From CAITNM01 sp021298215 (GTDB lineage Bacteria; Pseudomonadota; Alphaproteobacteria; Paracaedibacterales; CAITNM01), in NCBI GenBank assembly GCA_046309815.1, contig JBKCOJ010000008.1:1-64000 (forward strand): 64,000 bases of DNA. Reading direction: 5' to 3'. Both the position numbers and the translations under genes were made by a program. Each line of letters begins with the position of its first letter. Positions within the stretch are counted from its first letter, which is position 1. Below are positions 7,796 through 16,359 of this stretch, in pieces. The notes under the pieces are model-generated. The model was not told the DNA's origin. It was given only the letters and a program-made list of their open reading frames with translations, and made no database searches.

Positions 7796-8588
7796 TTTTT
7801 TCTGTTCTTTAAAAAATCGTGCGATTATTGAAATACAGGGTAGTGAGCGTGAAGCTTTTCTACAAGGAATTATCACGCAAGATGTTAAGCGTTTAAAAGA
7901 AGATTCTATTCTCTATAGTTTAATGTTGTCTCCTCAAGGGAAATTTCAATTTGATTTCTTTCTTGTGCAGATTGATGGTGTGTGGCTTATTGATATTGAT
8001 GCATCTTGTGCTCAGCGTTTTATGCAGCGGTTGCAGCTATTCAAGTTGCGGTCTGATGTGATGATCACATTGAGTACAGAGTGGCAGGTTGGGGTTAGTT
8101 CTGAGAAATTAAAATTACCTACTTGTTTTTCTGACCCGCGATTAGAGGCGCTTGGGTATAGGGTTTATGGTAAAAACATTTTGGAACAAACGCCAAATGA
8201 TGATTACGAACATTTACGTTTAAGCCTTGGTGTGCCTGATGGGGTCCATGATATGGTTGTTGATAAATCAATTCCCTTAGAATGGTGGATGGATGAATTG
8301 CAGGCTATTTCGTGGAATAAAGGTTGCTATATGGGGCAAGAGCTAACGGCGCGCTCTCGTTACGTTGGACAAATTCGTAAACGTGTTTTCCCAGTGCTTT
8401 TTAAAGCTCCAGGAAAATATGAAGTTGGAGATAAGCTTTTTGCTGATGGTCAAGAAATTGGTGAGTTAAGAGCTATACGTAATAATCTGGGTCTTGCGAT
8501 GTTGAAACTTGAGTTTTTGCAATCACAAATTTTAGTAAAAGATACAGCTATAGAAGTTCATCAACCAAATTGGATGGTTATTTCTTAA
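7779..8588 (+). CDS. ygfZ: YgfZ/CAF17 folate-binding Fe-S assembly factor
   Basis: 269-aa aminomethyltransferase-like protein of the YgfZ/CAF17/Iba57 family, which uses folate in maturation or repair of iron-sulfur enzymes. The signature KGCYMGQELTAR carries the conserved cysteine (family KGCYxGQE). The N terminus has the expected LQGIITQDV segment. I chose ATG 7779. A GTG at 7761 is in frame but lies deeper in the zinc-finger gene. The pairing with a CHCC zinc-finger protein is seen in other Alphaproteobacteria. Confidence 0.92.
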   Translation: MKEKTDFFCSLKNRAIIEIQGSEREAFLQGIITQDVKRLKEDSILYSLMLSPQGKFQFDFFLVQIDGVWLIDIDASCAQRFMQRLQLFKLRSDVMITLSTEWQVGVSSEKLKLPTCFSDPRLEALGYRVYGKNILEQTPNDDYEHLRLSLGVPDGVHDMVVDKSIPLEWWMDELQAISWNKGCYMGQELTARSRYVGQIRKRVFPVLFKAPGKYEVGDKLFADGQEIGELRAIRNNLGLAMLKLEFLQSQILVKDTAIEVHQPNWMVIS

Positions 8589-8661
8589 TTGCATATGAGC
8601 TCTTTATTATCAAAAATTTATCCTTTAACCTAAAGAATAAGGTTGTACAGAGAGTTATGTT

Positions 8662-9768
8662 ATGTTTGCTATTCGTCGTAGTGTTTTTATCTCAGCTGGT
8701 TTTCTTTGTATTATGCTGGGTTTGCTTGTCGCTTTGTTTTCTCAAGCAAAGGCTGCCTTTTCAGCAAATGTGTTTTTAAATGGGTCAATTGGCGCACTAT
8801 TTTTATTCGGCGTTGCTTATAATGTATATCTATTTTTCTCATTATGGCGCGAGAGTATCTGGTTTTCGTCGTTTGAGAAATCTTCTGAAAAATCCTCACG
8901 AGAGCTGAATAGCACTGTTCAGCCTCACATTCTAAAGCCATTACAGCAACTTTTTCAACAGATGCGTCCGACGACTTTCATGTTGCAAGCTGCTTTTGGC
9001 AGTATTCATAATCGCTTTGAGTCAAGCCGAGATATTAATCGCTATATAACGGGGTTATTAGTCTTTTTAGGACTTTTAGGAACTTTTTGGGGTTTATCTC
9101 ACACTGTCACTTCTATTTCTGTGGTTGTATCGAATATTGATTTGCAGGCTGGCGATATTCAAACGGCTTTTAAGACCTTAAAAGAAGGGTTGCGTGCGCC
9201 GTTAGTGGGAATGGGGACGGCTTTTAGCTCATCTTTGTTTGGGCTTTTGGGGTCGCTTATCATTGGATTTATTGATGTTCAATATAACAAAGCAATTCAA
9301 GGATTTTTTTATTTTATTGAAGAAAGAATTCATCTTGGAAAGCTGAGTAGTGGGTCTGAAGAAAAGGGTGGGGCGCAGACATATTCACAAAGCGTGTTTG
9401 AGCAAGCTGCAGAAAGTATGCAATTACTTTCTCAAAAATTACAACGAGGAGAAGAAAGTCGTCAGCAGTATATGCGAGGCCTTAATGAACTTACAGAAAA
9501 GCTTAACATGCTTGTTGATCAGCAGAATCAGCAATTGACGGCTTTGCAAAACGTTGTGCAGACTCAGTTTAACATGCATCAACTTTTAAGTCGCCAAACA
9601 GATTTGTCTGCTGAAACAACAAAGTATGGGCGAAGTTTTGATACTAAATTATCAAAGCTTCTTGATGAGATGACTTTAGGACAGCAGCAAATGGGCCGTG
9701 AAATCTGCGAAGAAATTCGTACCCTAGCTCGTATATTGGCAGCTCTTGGTGAGAGAGATGCTGCTTAG
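8662..9768 (+). CDS. MotA/TolQ/ExbB-like proton-channel protein with coiled-coil tail
   Basis: 368-aa inner-membrane protein. Transmembrane helices lie at about residues 8-28, 42-60, 130-152 and 180-206. The last two (GLLVFLGLLGTFWGL, then GMGTAFSSSLFGLLGSLIIG) carry the MotA/TolQ/ExbB core pattern. Residues 230-368 are hydrophilic and rich in Q, E and L, and likely coiled coil. It is not the flagellar MotA, which is at 33902-34759. The alphaproteobacterial relatives usually pair with an adjacent OmpA/MotB-like partner, and none is seen here. Its 3' end overlaps the convergent secreted gene by four bases. Confidence 0.75.
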   Translation: MFAIRRSVFISAGFLCIMLGLLVALFSQAKAAFSANVFLNGSIGALFLFGVAYNVYLFFSLWRESIWFSSFEKSSEKSSRELNSTVQPHILKPLQQLFQQMRPTTFMLQAAFGSIHNRFESSRDINRYITGLLVFLGLLGTFWGLSHTVTSISVVVSNIDLQAGDIQTAFKTLKEGLRAPLVGMGTAFSSSLFGLLGSLIIGFIDVQYNKAIQGFFYFIEERIHLGKLSSGSEEKGGAQTYSQSVFEQAAESMQLLSQKLQRGEESRQQYMRGLNELTEKLNMLVDQQNQQLTALQNVVQTQFNMHQLLSRQTDLSAETTKYGRSFDTKLSKLLDEMTLGQQQMGREICEEIRTLARILAALGERDAA

Positions 9769-11246
9769 TCTTCCTCGCCGTCGCTTGCATAGGATGAAGG
9801 AGCCCCTAATCTAACTGCAAGATCATCACCATCAAGATTTGCTTCTCGGTTTTCTTTGCCGATCCTTGGAGGAGTTTTTCTAGTATTCATTCTTTTGCTT
9901 TTTGGCGCTGATAAAGATGAAAAGTCTTTCCTGTTCTTGGTTCTTGTTATAGGAGCCTCATCATCAGTTGATGATGTAGAAGAGCGACTGACTTCTAATC
10001 CAAGAAGTGAGGCTTCACTATGAGTTGTTATGCTTGATAATAAAGAAAAGCGACTAACATCTGATTCAAGAAGAGAGCCTTCATCGTTAGTGGTGTGTCC
10101 GGATGATAAGCTTGCAGAACGAGAACGCCCGATTCCAGCATCTAACGCATCTTCCTGATCTGAATCATTTATAATTTCGGCAATTCCTTGAACAAAGCCT
10201 GTAGGTCCCTGCATAGTGAACCCAGCTTTTTCATATGAAGCGCTGCCATCAGTTGAACGAGGAACAGTCGCGCCTGGATTAGAAATGGTAAAAAGATTGC
10301 CTCGATATTCTTTTATCCAATTGATACTTTGAGTGATCGGGTATTCCAATGGTTGATCTTGTGTGGCTTGGTGATGTTCTAAAATTGCAGCGCACGAACG
10401 AGCTAGCCATATAAGACCAAGCATCCTATTCATATAGCTAAAGGCACTTTTGCAAGCATTTCTGTCAATTTTGGTGCCTAGAGCGTTAGACTTATGAAGT
10501 TGTTTGCTATAGCCTGTATGAATTTTTTCTGAAAGGGGAACAACAGAAGACATGTTTTGAAAACAATGATGCCAATTCCAACTTTTACCATTGCCACTTT
10601 TAGGGTTTTCACCATCAAAGAGTGTGCATTCTATGTTGTAAGGCTCATGATTCCAATTACCTTCAATGGTAAATGTGCTTTTTCTATAAAATGCATAACC
10701 GTTGTGAGGGTTTACTATTTCTTGTTGAATATAAAAGGTTGTAATATCGTGCGTTAGAAATTTTAAATATGTTGCTAGGGTGTCGTCTAGAGATACATCA
10801 AGATCTGCAGGGCCTCTGCGACAAAATGTATGTGGAGAATCATCTTGAATGCTCTTCATAACTTTTATGGCTGTTTCTTTGCTAAGGGGAGTGAAATGTT
10901 TTCTTTCAGTAAAAAAAGGGCAAAACACATCAGCTAGCAGTTGGAAACCTAATATGCCATCGACGAGCTCTTCTTGGAATATGCGTTTAATATCAGCAGT
11001 CATTAGCCAGCTCTTGCTCTGGCCCGCAAAAATTCTATGTAAAATATTAATTCTTTCAATGCATAGGCCTAATAATTGCTCCATTTTAGGCTTTGCTATC
11101 CCAATTCTTCTGTTAAGGGCATCAATTCTTTCTTGATCTAGCTGCTGTAGTGCGGCATTTCTTGCTGGAGAAGGGTACTGACCATCTTCCAGCACTACTG
11201 AAAATATAGGGTAACAAATTAGTAAAACAAAAAATAACTTTTTCAT
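9765..11246 (-). CDS. Secreted protein of unknown function with Ser-rich basic tail
   Basis: 493-aa protein I do not recognise. A signal peptide occupies residues 1 to about 18 (MKKLFFVLLICYPIFSVV). Residues 30-340 look globular with several Cys and Trp residues. From about residue 375 the tail is low complexity: two imperfect copies of SLL..[DE]VSR.S, many Ser/Thr, then clustered basic residues (KSKRMNTRKTPPR) and an acidic end (ASDGEED). Mixed Ser-rich, basic and acidic tails are common in proteins that act in eukaryotic hosts, so an effector is possible but unproven. It is monocistronic, convergent with the TolQ-like gene and divergent from icd. Confidence 0.55.
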   Translation of the reverse strand: MKKLFFVLLICYPIFSVVLEDGQYPSPARNAALQQLDQERIDALNRRIGIAKPKMEQLLGLCIERINILHRIFAGQSKSWLMTADIKRIFQEELVDGILGFQLLADVFCPFFTERKHFTPLSKETAIKVMKSIQDDSPHTFCRRGPADLDVSLDDTLATYLKFLTHDITTFYIQQEIVNPHNGYAFYRKSTFTIEGNWNHEPYNIECTLFDGENPKSGNGKSWNWHHCFQNMSSVVPLSEKIHTGYSKQLHKSNALGTKIDRNACKSAFSYMNRMLGLIWLARSCAAILEHHQATQDQPLEYPITQSINWIKEYRGNLFTISNPGATVPRSTDGSASYEKAGFTMQGPTGFVQGIAEIINDSDQEDALDAGIGRSRSASLSSGHTTNDEGSLLESDVSRFSLLSSITTHSEASLLGLEVSRSSTSSTDDEAPITRTKNRKDFSSLSAPKSKRMNTRKTPPRIGKENREANLDGDDLAVRLGAPSSYASDGEED

Positions 11247-11444
11247 GACAGTTTAATTCTTAAATTTAAATTTTTAAGTTAATTGATAATATTTTTATGA
11301 CAAAAAAATAATTTATAGTCAACATAAATCCATTTTATAAAATTATATTAGTTATTTTGGTATTTAATTTTTTTAAAAAATGTACTTTTCATTGGTCTTG
11401 TGTCTTGTGCTACCCTGCTTTAGCTAACGTTAATTAAATAGTTT

Positions 11445-12882
11445 ATGACTTATAAAATTACTCTTATTCCTGGTGACGGTATTGGCCCTGAAGTGACAAC
11501 ATCTGCTCGTCAAATTATTAGTGCCTCGGGCGTAAAAATTGATTGGGAAGTTTGTGAGGCAGGTGCTGAAGTTTTTAAAAAAGGAATTACTACCGGTGTT
11601 CCTCAGGAAACGATGGATTCTATTAGTCAAAATAAAATTGCGCTTAAGGGGCCGCTTTCAACACCTGTGGGGTATGGAGAGAAAAGTGCAAATGTTACGC
11701 TTCGTAAAATGTTCGAGACTTATGGGAATATTCGTCCTGTAAAAGAATTTCCTGGTGTGCAAACGCCTTATAGTGGGCGTGGGATTGATTTAGTGATTGT
11801 TCGCGAAAACGTTGAGGATCTTTATGCTGGCATTGAGCATATGCAAACACCTGGTGTGGCTCAGTGCTTAAAGCTGATTTCTCGAAAAGGTTGTGAGAAA
11901 ATTGTGCGTTTAGGTTTTGAGTTCGCTCGTAGTCAAGGTCGTAAGACTATTCATTGTGCAACCAAAGCCAACATTATGAAGTTTAGCGAAGGTATGCTGA
12001 AGCGAACGTTTGAAGATATTGCAACGGAATACCCGGAGATAGAGGCACATCATATTATTGTGGATAACTGCGCGCATCAACTCGTTAAAAAGCCTGAGCA
12101 ATTTGAGGTTATTGTTACCACTAATATGAATGGCGATATTTTAAGTGATTTATCGTCAGCACTGATTGGTGGGCTTGGTTTTGCTCCAGGTGCTAACATT
12201 GGTGATAATGTATGTATTTTTGAGGCGGTGCATGGTTCCGCTCCTAAATATGCTGGGAAAAATGTTATTAACCCGATGGCGGTGATTTTATCGGCGGTGA
12301 TGATGTTGCGTCACTTAGGTGAATTTAAAGCAGCACTTGATATTGAGCATGCTTTATATGTTACCTGTGCGGTTGATTAAAGTTTTAACACGAGACGTGG
12401 TGGGTGATGCAAAAGGTGCGCAGACGACACATTTTACAGAAACGGTGATTAAAAATCTTGGAAAGCGCTATGAAGGCATTCAAGATCGTGACTATAAGCC
12501 GATTTCTATTAGTAAGGCTAAGATTCCGGTTGAGCCAATTGCGGTTAAAAATCGCACTATTGAAGGGGTTGATATTTTCGTTGAAAACACAAAGTCTGTT
12601 CAAGAGTTTGCTGAGCTAATGGAGCAAGCAGCCAACGAAGCAGGGGTTAAATTAAAAATCATTACAAGTAGAGGCATGAAAATATATCCGGTGACTGAAG
12701 GCATGGAGCTGGATTTAACGGATCATGTATGCGCGCGATTTGTTGGTAATGGATCTTTAAGTGAAGAAGGTATTCAAAAGCTTGTTCAATCGGTGGGTCA
12801 AAAAGCCATGTGGACGCATATTGAGAAATTACATACCTTTGACGGGAAGGTAGCTTATACTAAGGCGCATGGCGAAGAATAG
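11445..12882 (+). pseudogene. icd: Isocitrate dehydrogenase, split by a +1 frameshift
   Basis: Two overlapping frames together give a full-length isocitrate dehydrogenase of about 479 aa, the longer alphaproteobacterial/Rickettsia-like form. The first frame (11445-12380) holds the NAD(P)-dependent decarboxylating core: LIPGDGIGPE at the start, RENVEDLYAGIEH, NMNGDILSDLSSALIGG (metal/isocitrate Asp residues) and EAVHGSAPKYAGKNVINPMA. It ends shortly after HALYVT. The second frame resumes at KVLTRDVVGDAKG and continues to 12882. The switch falls in 12362-12381, where 13 bases sit between the codons for YVT and KVL. That is four codons plus one base, so one extra base is the simplest cause. It could be a real mutation, an assembly error or recoding. 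Confidence 0.85.
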
Positions 12883-12901
12883 AGTTTGCTGTGAATGTGA
12901 A

Positions 12902-13045
12902 TACCGCGGTCAAGCCGCGGTACGTCTAGAAAAGAGAGTGAGACTTACGTCGTCTCGTTGAAAACGAGGTCCAGTTTTATAATATCGATCTTATTCACTG
13001 GATTCTTATACCTTTTTTGAAGGCTGAGAATGACGAGAGGACAGC
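12902..13045. repeat. Degenerate palindromic intergenic elements
   Basis: TACCGCGG (12902-12909) pairs perfectly with CCGCGGTA (12915-12922) around a five-base loop. It is followed by a second element in which GTCCAGTTTTATAA (about 12970) faces CACTGGATTC (about 12996), flanked by CGTCTCG and GAATGACGAG. This resembles the dispersed palindromes that start and end with GTCAT/ATGAC and carry TCCAG...CTGGA, seen between genes in many Rickettsiales-like and Holosporales-like genomes. The first hairpin could also terminate icd transcription, but there is no U-tract. Confidence 0.5.
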
Positions 13046-13061
13046 CAAGAGGTCTAAAAAA

Positions 13062-14990
13062 TTAAGCTTCCTGGAGTTCAGTTATTTCTGCAAAAATGGT
13101 TAAGCATTCGGGATTTAATAGGGCTTCTTTGTTTTTAATTTCTCTTCCGTGCACAACATCACGCACCGCTATTTCCGCTAGTTTGTTGTTTTTTGTGCGT
13201 GGAAGATCTTGAACGGCAATAATCTTCGCTGGTACATGCCGAGGGGTAGTGTTTTTTCGGATTTGATTCTTAATAGTGTTGGTGAGCTCAGCATCTAACG
13301 TTTTTTCTTGTTTCATAATAACAAATAAAACGATACGTTCATCATCAAGCCATTTTTGTCCGATAGCTAAGCATTCGGATATTTCATCGATATTTTCAAG
13401 TTGGCGATAAATTTCAGCCGTGCCAATGCGTATGCCACCAGGATTAAGAGTTGTATCTGAGCGCCCATGAATGATTAATCCGTGGTTTTTTGTGCGTTCA
13501 CAAAAATCTCCATGGTGCCAAATGTTAGAGAACTTTGCGTAATAGGCGTTATGATACTTTTCTCCTGCTTTATCTTGCCAAAAGCCTACAGGACGGCATG
13601 GAAAGGGTTGCTTGCACACTAATTCACCAGCTGCATTTGAAAGTGGCTGGCCATTTTCGTCAAATACATCAATGTCTAGTCCTAATGCTGGACCTTGAAT
13701 CTCACCGCGATGTACAGGACTCAGAGGGTTGCCCATGACAAAGCATGATATGATGTCGGTGCCGCCTGATAAACTATTTATTTGCACATCTTCTTTTATG
13801 GATTTCCAAATGTAGTCAAATACCTCTGGTACTAGAGGTGAGCCTGTAGACCCGATTGCTTTTAGCTCTTTTAAATTATGAGTTTTACTAATATCTACTT
13901 CTAGTTTGTGTAGGGTGCTTAAGTATTTTGCTGAGGTGCCAAAGAAATTAATTTGTAATTCTTGCGCGATGTCCCATAAAAATGTTGGATTTAGATAGGT
14001 TGGGGAGCCATCGAAAAGCACGATATGCGCGCGTGATGCTAAAGCAGAGACTAGCCAGTGCCACATCATCCAGCTGCATGTTGTGAAGTAAAATATTCGA
14101 TCAGCTGGTTTAAAATTGCACTGTAGCTGGTGCTCGGCGAGGTGTTTTAATAAGGTTCCACCCACTCCGTGTACGATACATTTGGGGATACCGGTGGTGC
14201 CTGATGAATATAATATGTACAGAGGGTCATTGAAATTGACGGGTACAAAAGTAATATCTGTAGCATCGCTTGTGGTAAGTAGTTGATCCCAGCGTGAATA
14301 ATTGTGCTCGAGCCCCAAATAGGAGACGACGACTACACGTTCTACGCTTGGTAAATGTTTTAAAATTTCGGGCAAGCGTTCGATGCACGAAAAAGTTTTA
14401 CCATTGTAATAGTAGCCATCAACCGTGATAAGAATTTTGGGTTCTATTTGGCTAAAACGATCAATAACGCCTTGTACGCCAAAATCGGGGGAGCATGCAG
14501 TCCAAATGGCCCCTTGCGAAGTTGCAGCGAGCATGGCGGCGACAGTTTCTGGAATGTTGGGTAGATATCCAGCGACGCGATCTCCCTTAGCAATTCCCCA
14601 ATTCTTAAAATGATCAGCAATTTTTGCGGTGATCCAGTGGAGCTCTTTTCGGGTGATTTGACGTTTTGTGCCATTTTCACCAACAAACGTAATCGCGATG
14701 TGATCATCGGGATGTTGTAGTAAGTTTTGGGCGAAATTTAATTGAGCTTTTGGAAAAAATACAGCATTTTCAACATCTTGTGGGTTTTCTAAAACAGTGG
14801 CGCCTTTATTACCAATAACATTGCAAAAATCCCAAACACTATTCCAAAACTCTGGTATATGATCAATCGACCATTTGTGTAAACTATGATAGCTTGAATA
14901 AGGAATATTTTTTGCAAACTCGGTGAGTAAGCTATTTTCAATACTTTCAGATGATGGAAACCAAGAAGAGTTCAACTTTAGAAATAACAC
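13062..14990 (-). CDS. aacS: Acetoacetyl-CoA synthetase
   Basis: 642-aa adenylate-forming ligase (family usual about 650) that activates acetoacetate to acetoacetyl-CoA with ATP. The AMP-binding motif YSSGTTGIPKCIVHG lies near residue 260. The acetoacetate-ligase stretch FYFTTCSWMMWHWLVS follows, and GRSDTTLNPGGIRIG plus the C-terminal KNNKLAE lysine region close the fold. In context it can recover the acetoacetate released by homogentisate breakdown (see the dioxygenase at 16360). It is divergent from the symporter gene, with about 90 bases between the starts. Confidence 0.92.
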   Translation of the reverse strand: MLFLKLNSSWFPSSESIENSLLTEFAKNIPYSSYHSLHKWSIDHIPEFWNSVWDFCNVIGNKGATVLENPQDVENAVFFPKAQLNFAQNLLQHPDDHIAITFVGENGTKRQITRKELHWITAKIADHFKNWGIAKGDRVAGYLPNIPETVAAMLAATSQGAIWTACSPDFGVQGVIDRFSQIEPKILITVDGYYYNGKTFSCIERLPEILKHLPSVERVVVVSYLGLEHNYSRWDQLLTTSDATDITFVPVNFNDPLYILYSSGTTGIPKCIVHGVGGTLLKHLAEHQLQCNFKPADRIFYFTTCSWMMWHWLVSALASRAHIVLFDGSPTYLNPTFLWDIAQELQINFFGTSAKYLSTLHKLEVDISKTHNLKELKAIGSTGSPLVPEVFDYIWKSIKEDVQINSLSGGTDIISCFVMGNPLSPVHRGEIQGPALGLDIDVFDENGQPLSNAAGELVCKQPFPCRPVGFWQDKAGEKYHNAYYAKFSNIWHHGDFCERTKNHGLIIHGRSDTTLNPGGIRIGTAEIYRQLENIDEISECLAIGQKWLDDERIVLFVIMKQEKTLDAELTNTIKNQIRKNTTPRHVPAKIIAVQDLPRTKNNKLAEIAVRDVVHGREIKNKEALLNPECLTIFAEITELQEA

Positions 14991-15078
14991 TTTTTTAAAA
15001 ACTTTTTTATATTACGCGTTTGAGAGCTTTGATGCATGCAAAAAATGAAGATCAAAGATTAAAGAGGTTTTATCGTCG

Positions 15079-16293
15079 ATGAAATTATGGCAAAAAGTTT
15101 TTATTGGTTTGATACTTGGTATCATTTTAGGGGTTGTTCTAAAAGAGCAAGCGGTTTATTTAAAGCCATTTGGTGATCTTTTCATTCGCCTTATTAAAAT
15201 GATCATTGTTCCTTTAATCTTTTTTGCCATTGTTAGTGGTATTACAAGTGTTCAAGATTCTAAATCATTAGGCCGAATCGGTATAAAGGCTTCGATTACA
15301 TACTTATTAACAACATTGTTTGCTATTATGATTGGCTTGAGTGTAGGTACAATATTTGAACCAGGAAGCGGGGTTATTGTAAATTTCACTGGTGAGGGTT
15401 CCCAAATTACCGACACAAATATGGCAAAAATATTTGATACCCTCCTAAATGTTGTGCCCGAAAATGCTATTGAGGCAATGGCGCAAGGAACAATTTTACA
15501 AGTTGTTTTCTTTGCGTTGTTTACGGGGATTACCCTTAATACGATGGAAAATGACGCTTCAAAGCGTTTGAAAAACATTTTTGCTTTATTGGCTTCAATG
15601 GTTTTTAAAATGGTACATCTGATTGTCCAGCTTTCGCCAATAGCAGCAGGCGCACTCATTGCATGGATTATAGGTACTCAAGGAATGATGGTTTTAGAAA
15701 AGCTTCTAAAGCTAGTTGGTTGTGCATATTTGGCGTTTGGTGTGCAGTATCTGATTTTTGGGCTGATCATTTATTTCTGGACGAAACTCTCTCCATTACC
15801 ATTTTTCAAAAAAAGTCTTGAATATCAGGCGATAGCTTTTTCGACGAGTAACACGAAAGCAGCGCTACCAACGACAATTAAAGTTTGCCAAAATCGTCTT
15901 GGGGTATCAAAAATTAGTTCTTCATTTGTACTTCCTCTTGGTGCCTCAATTAATGTAGATGGAACTGCTATTTATATAAGCCTTTGTGCTCTATTTTTTG
16001 CTCAAGCTACAGGAAAAGTTCTAGGGATGGCTGATTATGGATGTATTATCTTAACAGGAACTCTTGGATCAATCGGGGCTGCCGGAGTAACTGGCGGAAC
16101 TATAGTGATGTTACCGATGGTACTAGGATCAATAGGTCTTCCCATTGAAGGTATTGCTCTTATTGCAGGAATTGACCGAATTGTTGATATGATGCGCTCG
16201 ACAATTAGTATCACTGGTGACGCAACGGTTGCTTTGTGCGTAGATCATTCAGAAGGTCTTTTAGATCGGGATAAGTACAATAAGGCTGTGTAA
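15079..16293 (+). CDS. Dicarboxylate/amino acid:cation symporter (DAACS family)
   Basis: 404-aa inner-membrane transporter of the GltP/DctA family with about eight helices and two re-entrant hairpins. Hairpin 1 carries STSNTKAALPTT. The metal/substrate helix has NVDGTAIYISLCALFFAQ (family NMDGT), and the last helix has RSTISITGDATVAL. The residue before the conserved GD is Thr instead of the common Asn. The substrate (glutamate, aspartate or C4-dicarboxylate) cannot be told from sequence. It sits between acetoacetyl-CoA synthetase and homogentisate dioxygenase, so import of a carbon source linked to that pathway is plausible. Confidence 0.88.
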   Translation: MKLWQKVFIGLILGIILGVVLKEQAVYLKPFGDLFIRLIKMIIVPLIFFAIVSGITSVQDSKSLGRIGIKASITYLLTTLFAIMIGLSVGTIFEPGSGVIVNFTGEGSQITDTNMAKIFDTLLNVVPENAIEAMAQGTILQVVFFALFTGITLNTMENDASKRLKNIFALLASMVFKMVHLIVQLSPIAAGALIAWIIGTQGMMVLEKLLKLVGCAYLAFGVQYLIFGLIIYFWTKLSPLPFFKKSLEYQAIAFSTSNTKAALPTTIKVCQNRLGVSKISSSFVLPLGASINVDGTAIYISLCALFFAQATGKVLGMADYGCIILTGTLGSIGAAGVTGGTIVMLPMVLGSIGLPIEGIALIAGIDRIVDMMRSTISITGDATVALCVDHSEGLLDRDKYNKAV

Positions 16294-16359
16294 TAATGGT
16301 TACTGTTCACCGTTTTCTTTTTGCCCTATGATCTTTCCAATATATATAAGGTGAAAACT

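Noticed and set aside
12319..12882. Independent gene for the 187-aa second icd frame
   Set aside because: Its first residues before KVLTRD are not conserved and the remainder continues the isocitrate dehydrogenase exactly; it is the shifted 3' part of icd.
15252..15659. 135-aa open frame antisense to the symporter gene
   Set aside because: Mirror frame of a strongly conserved transporter; composition is a shadow.
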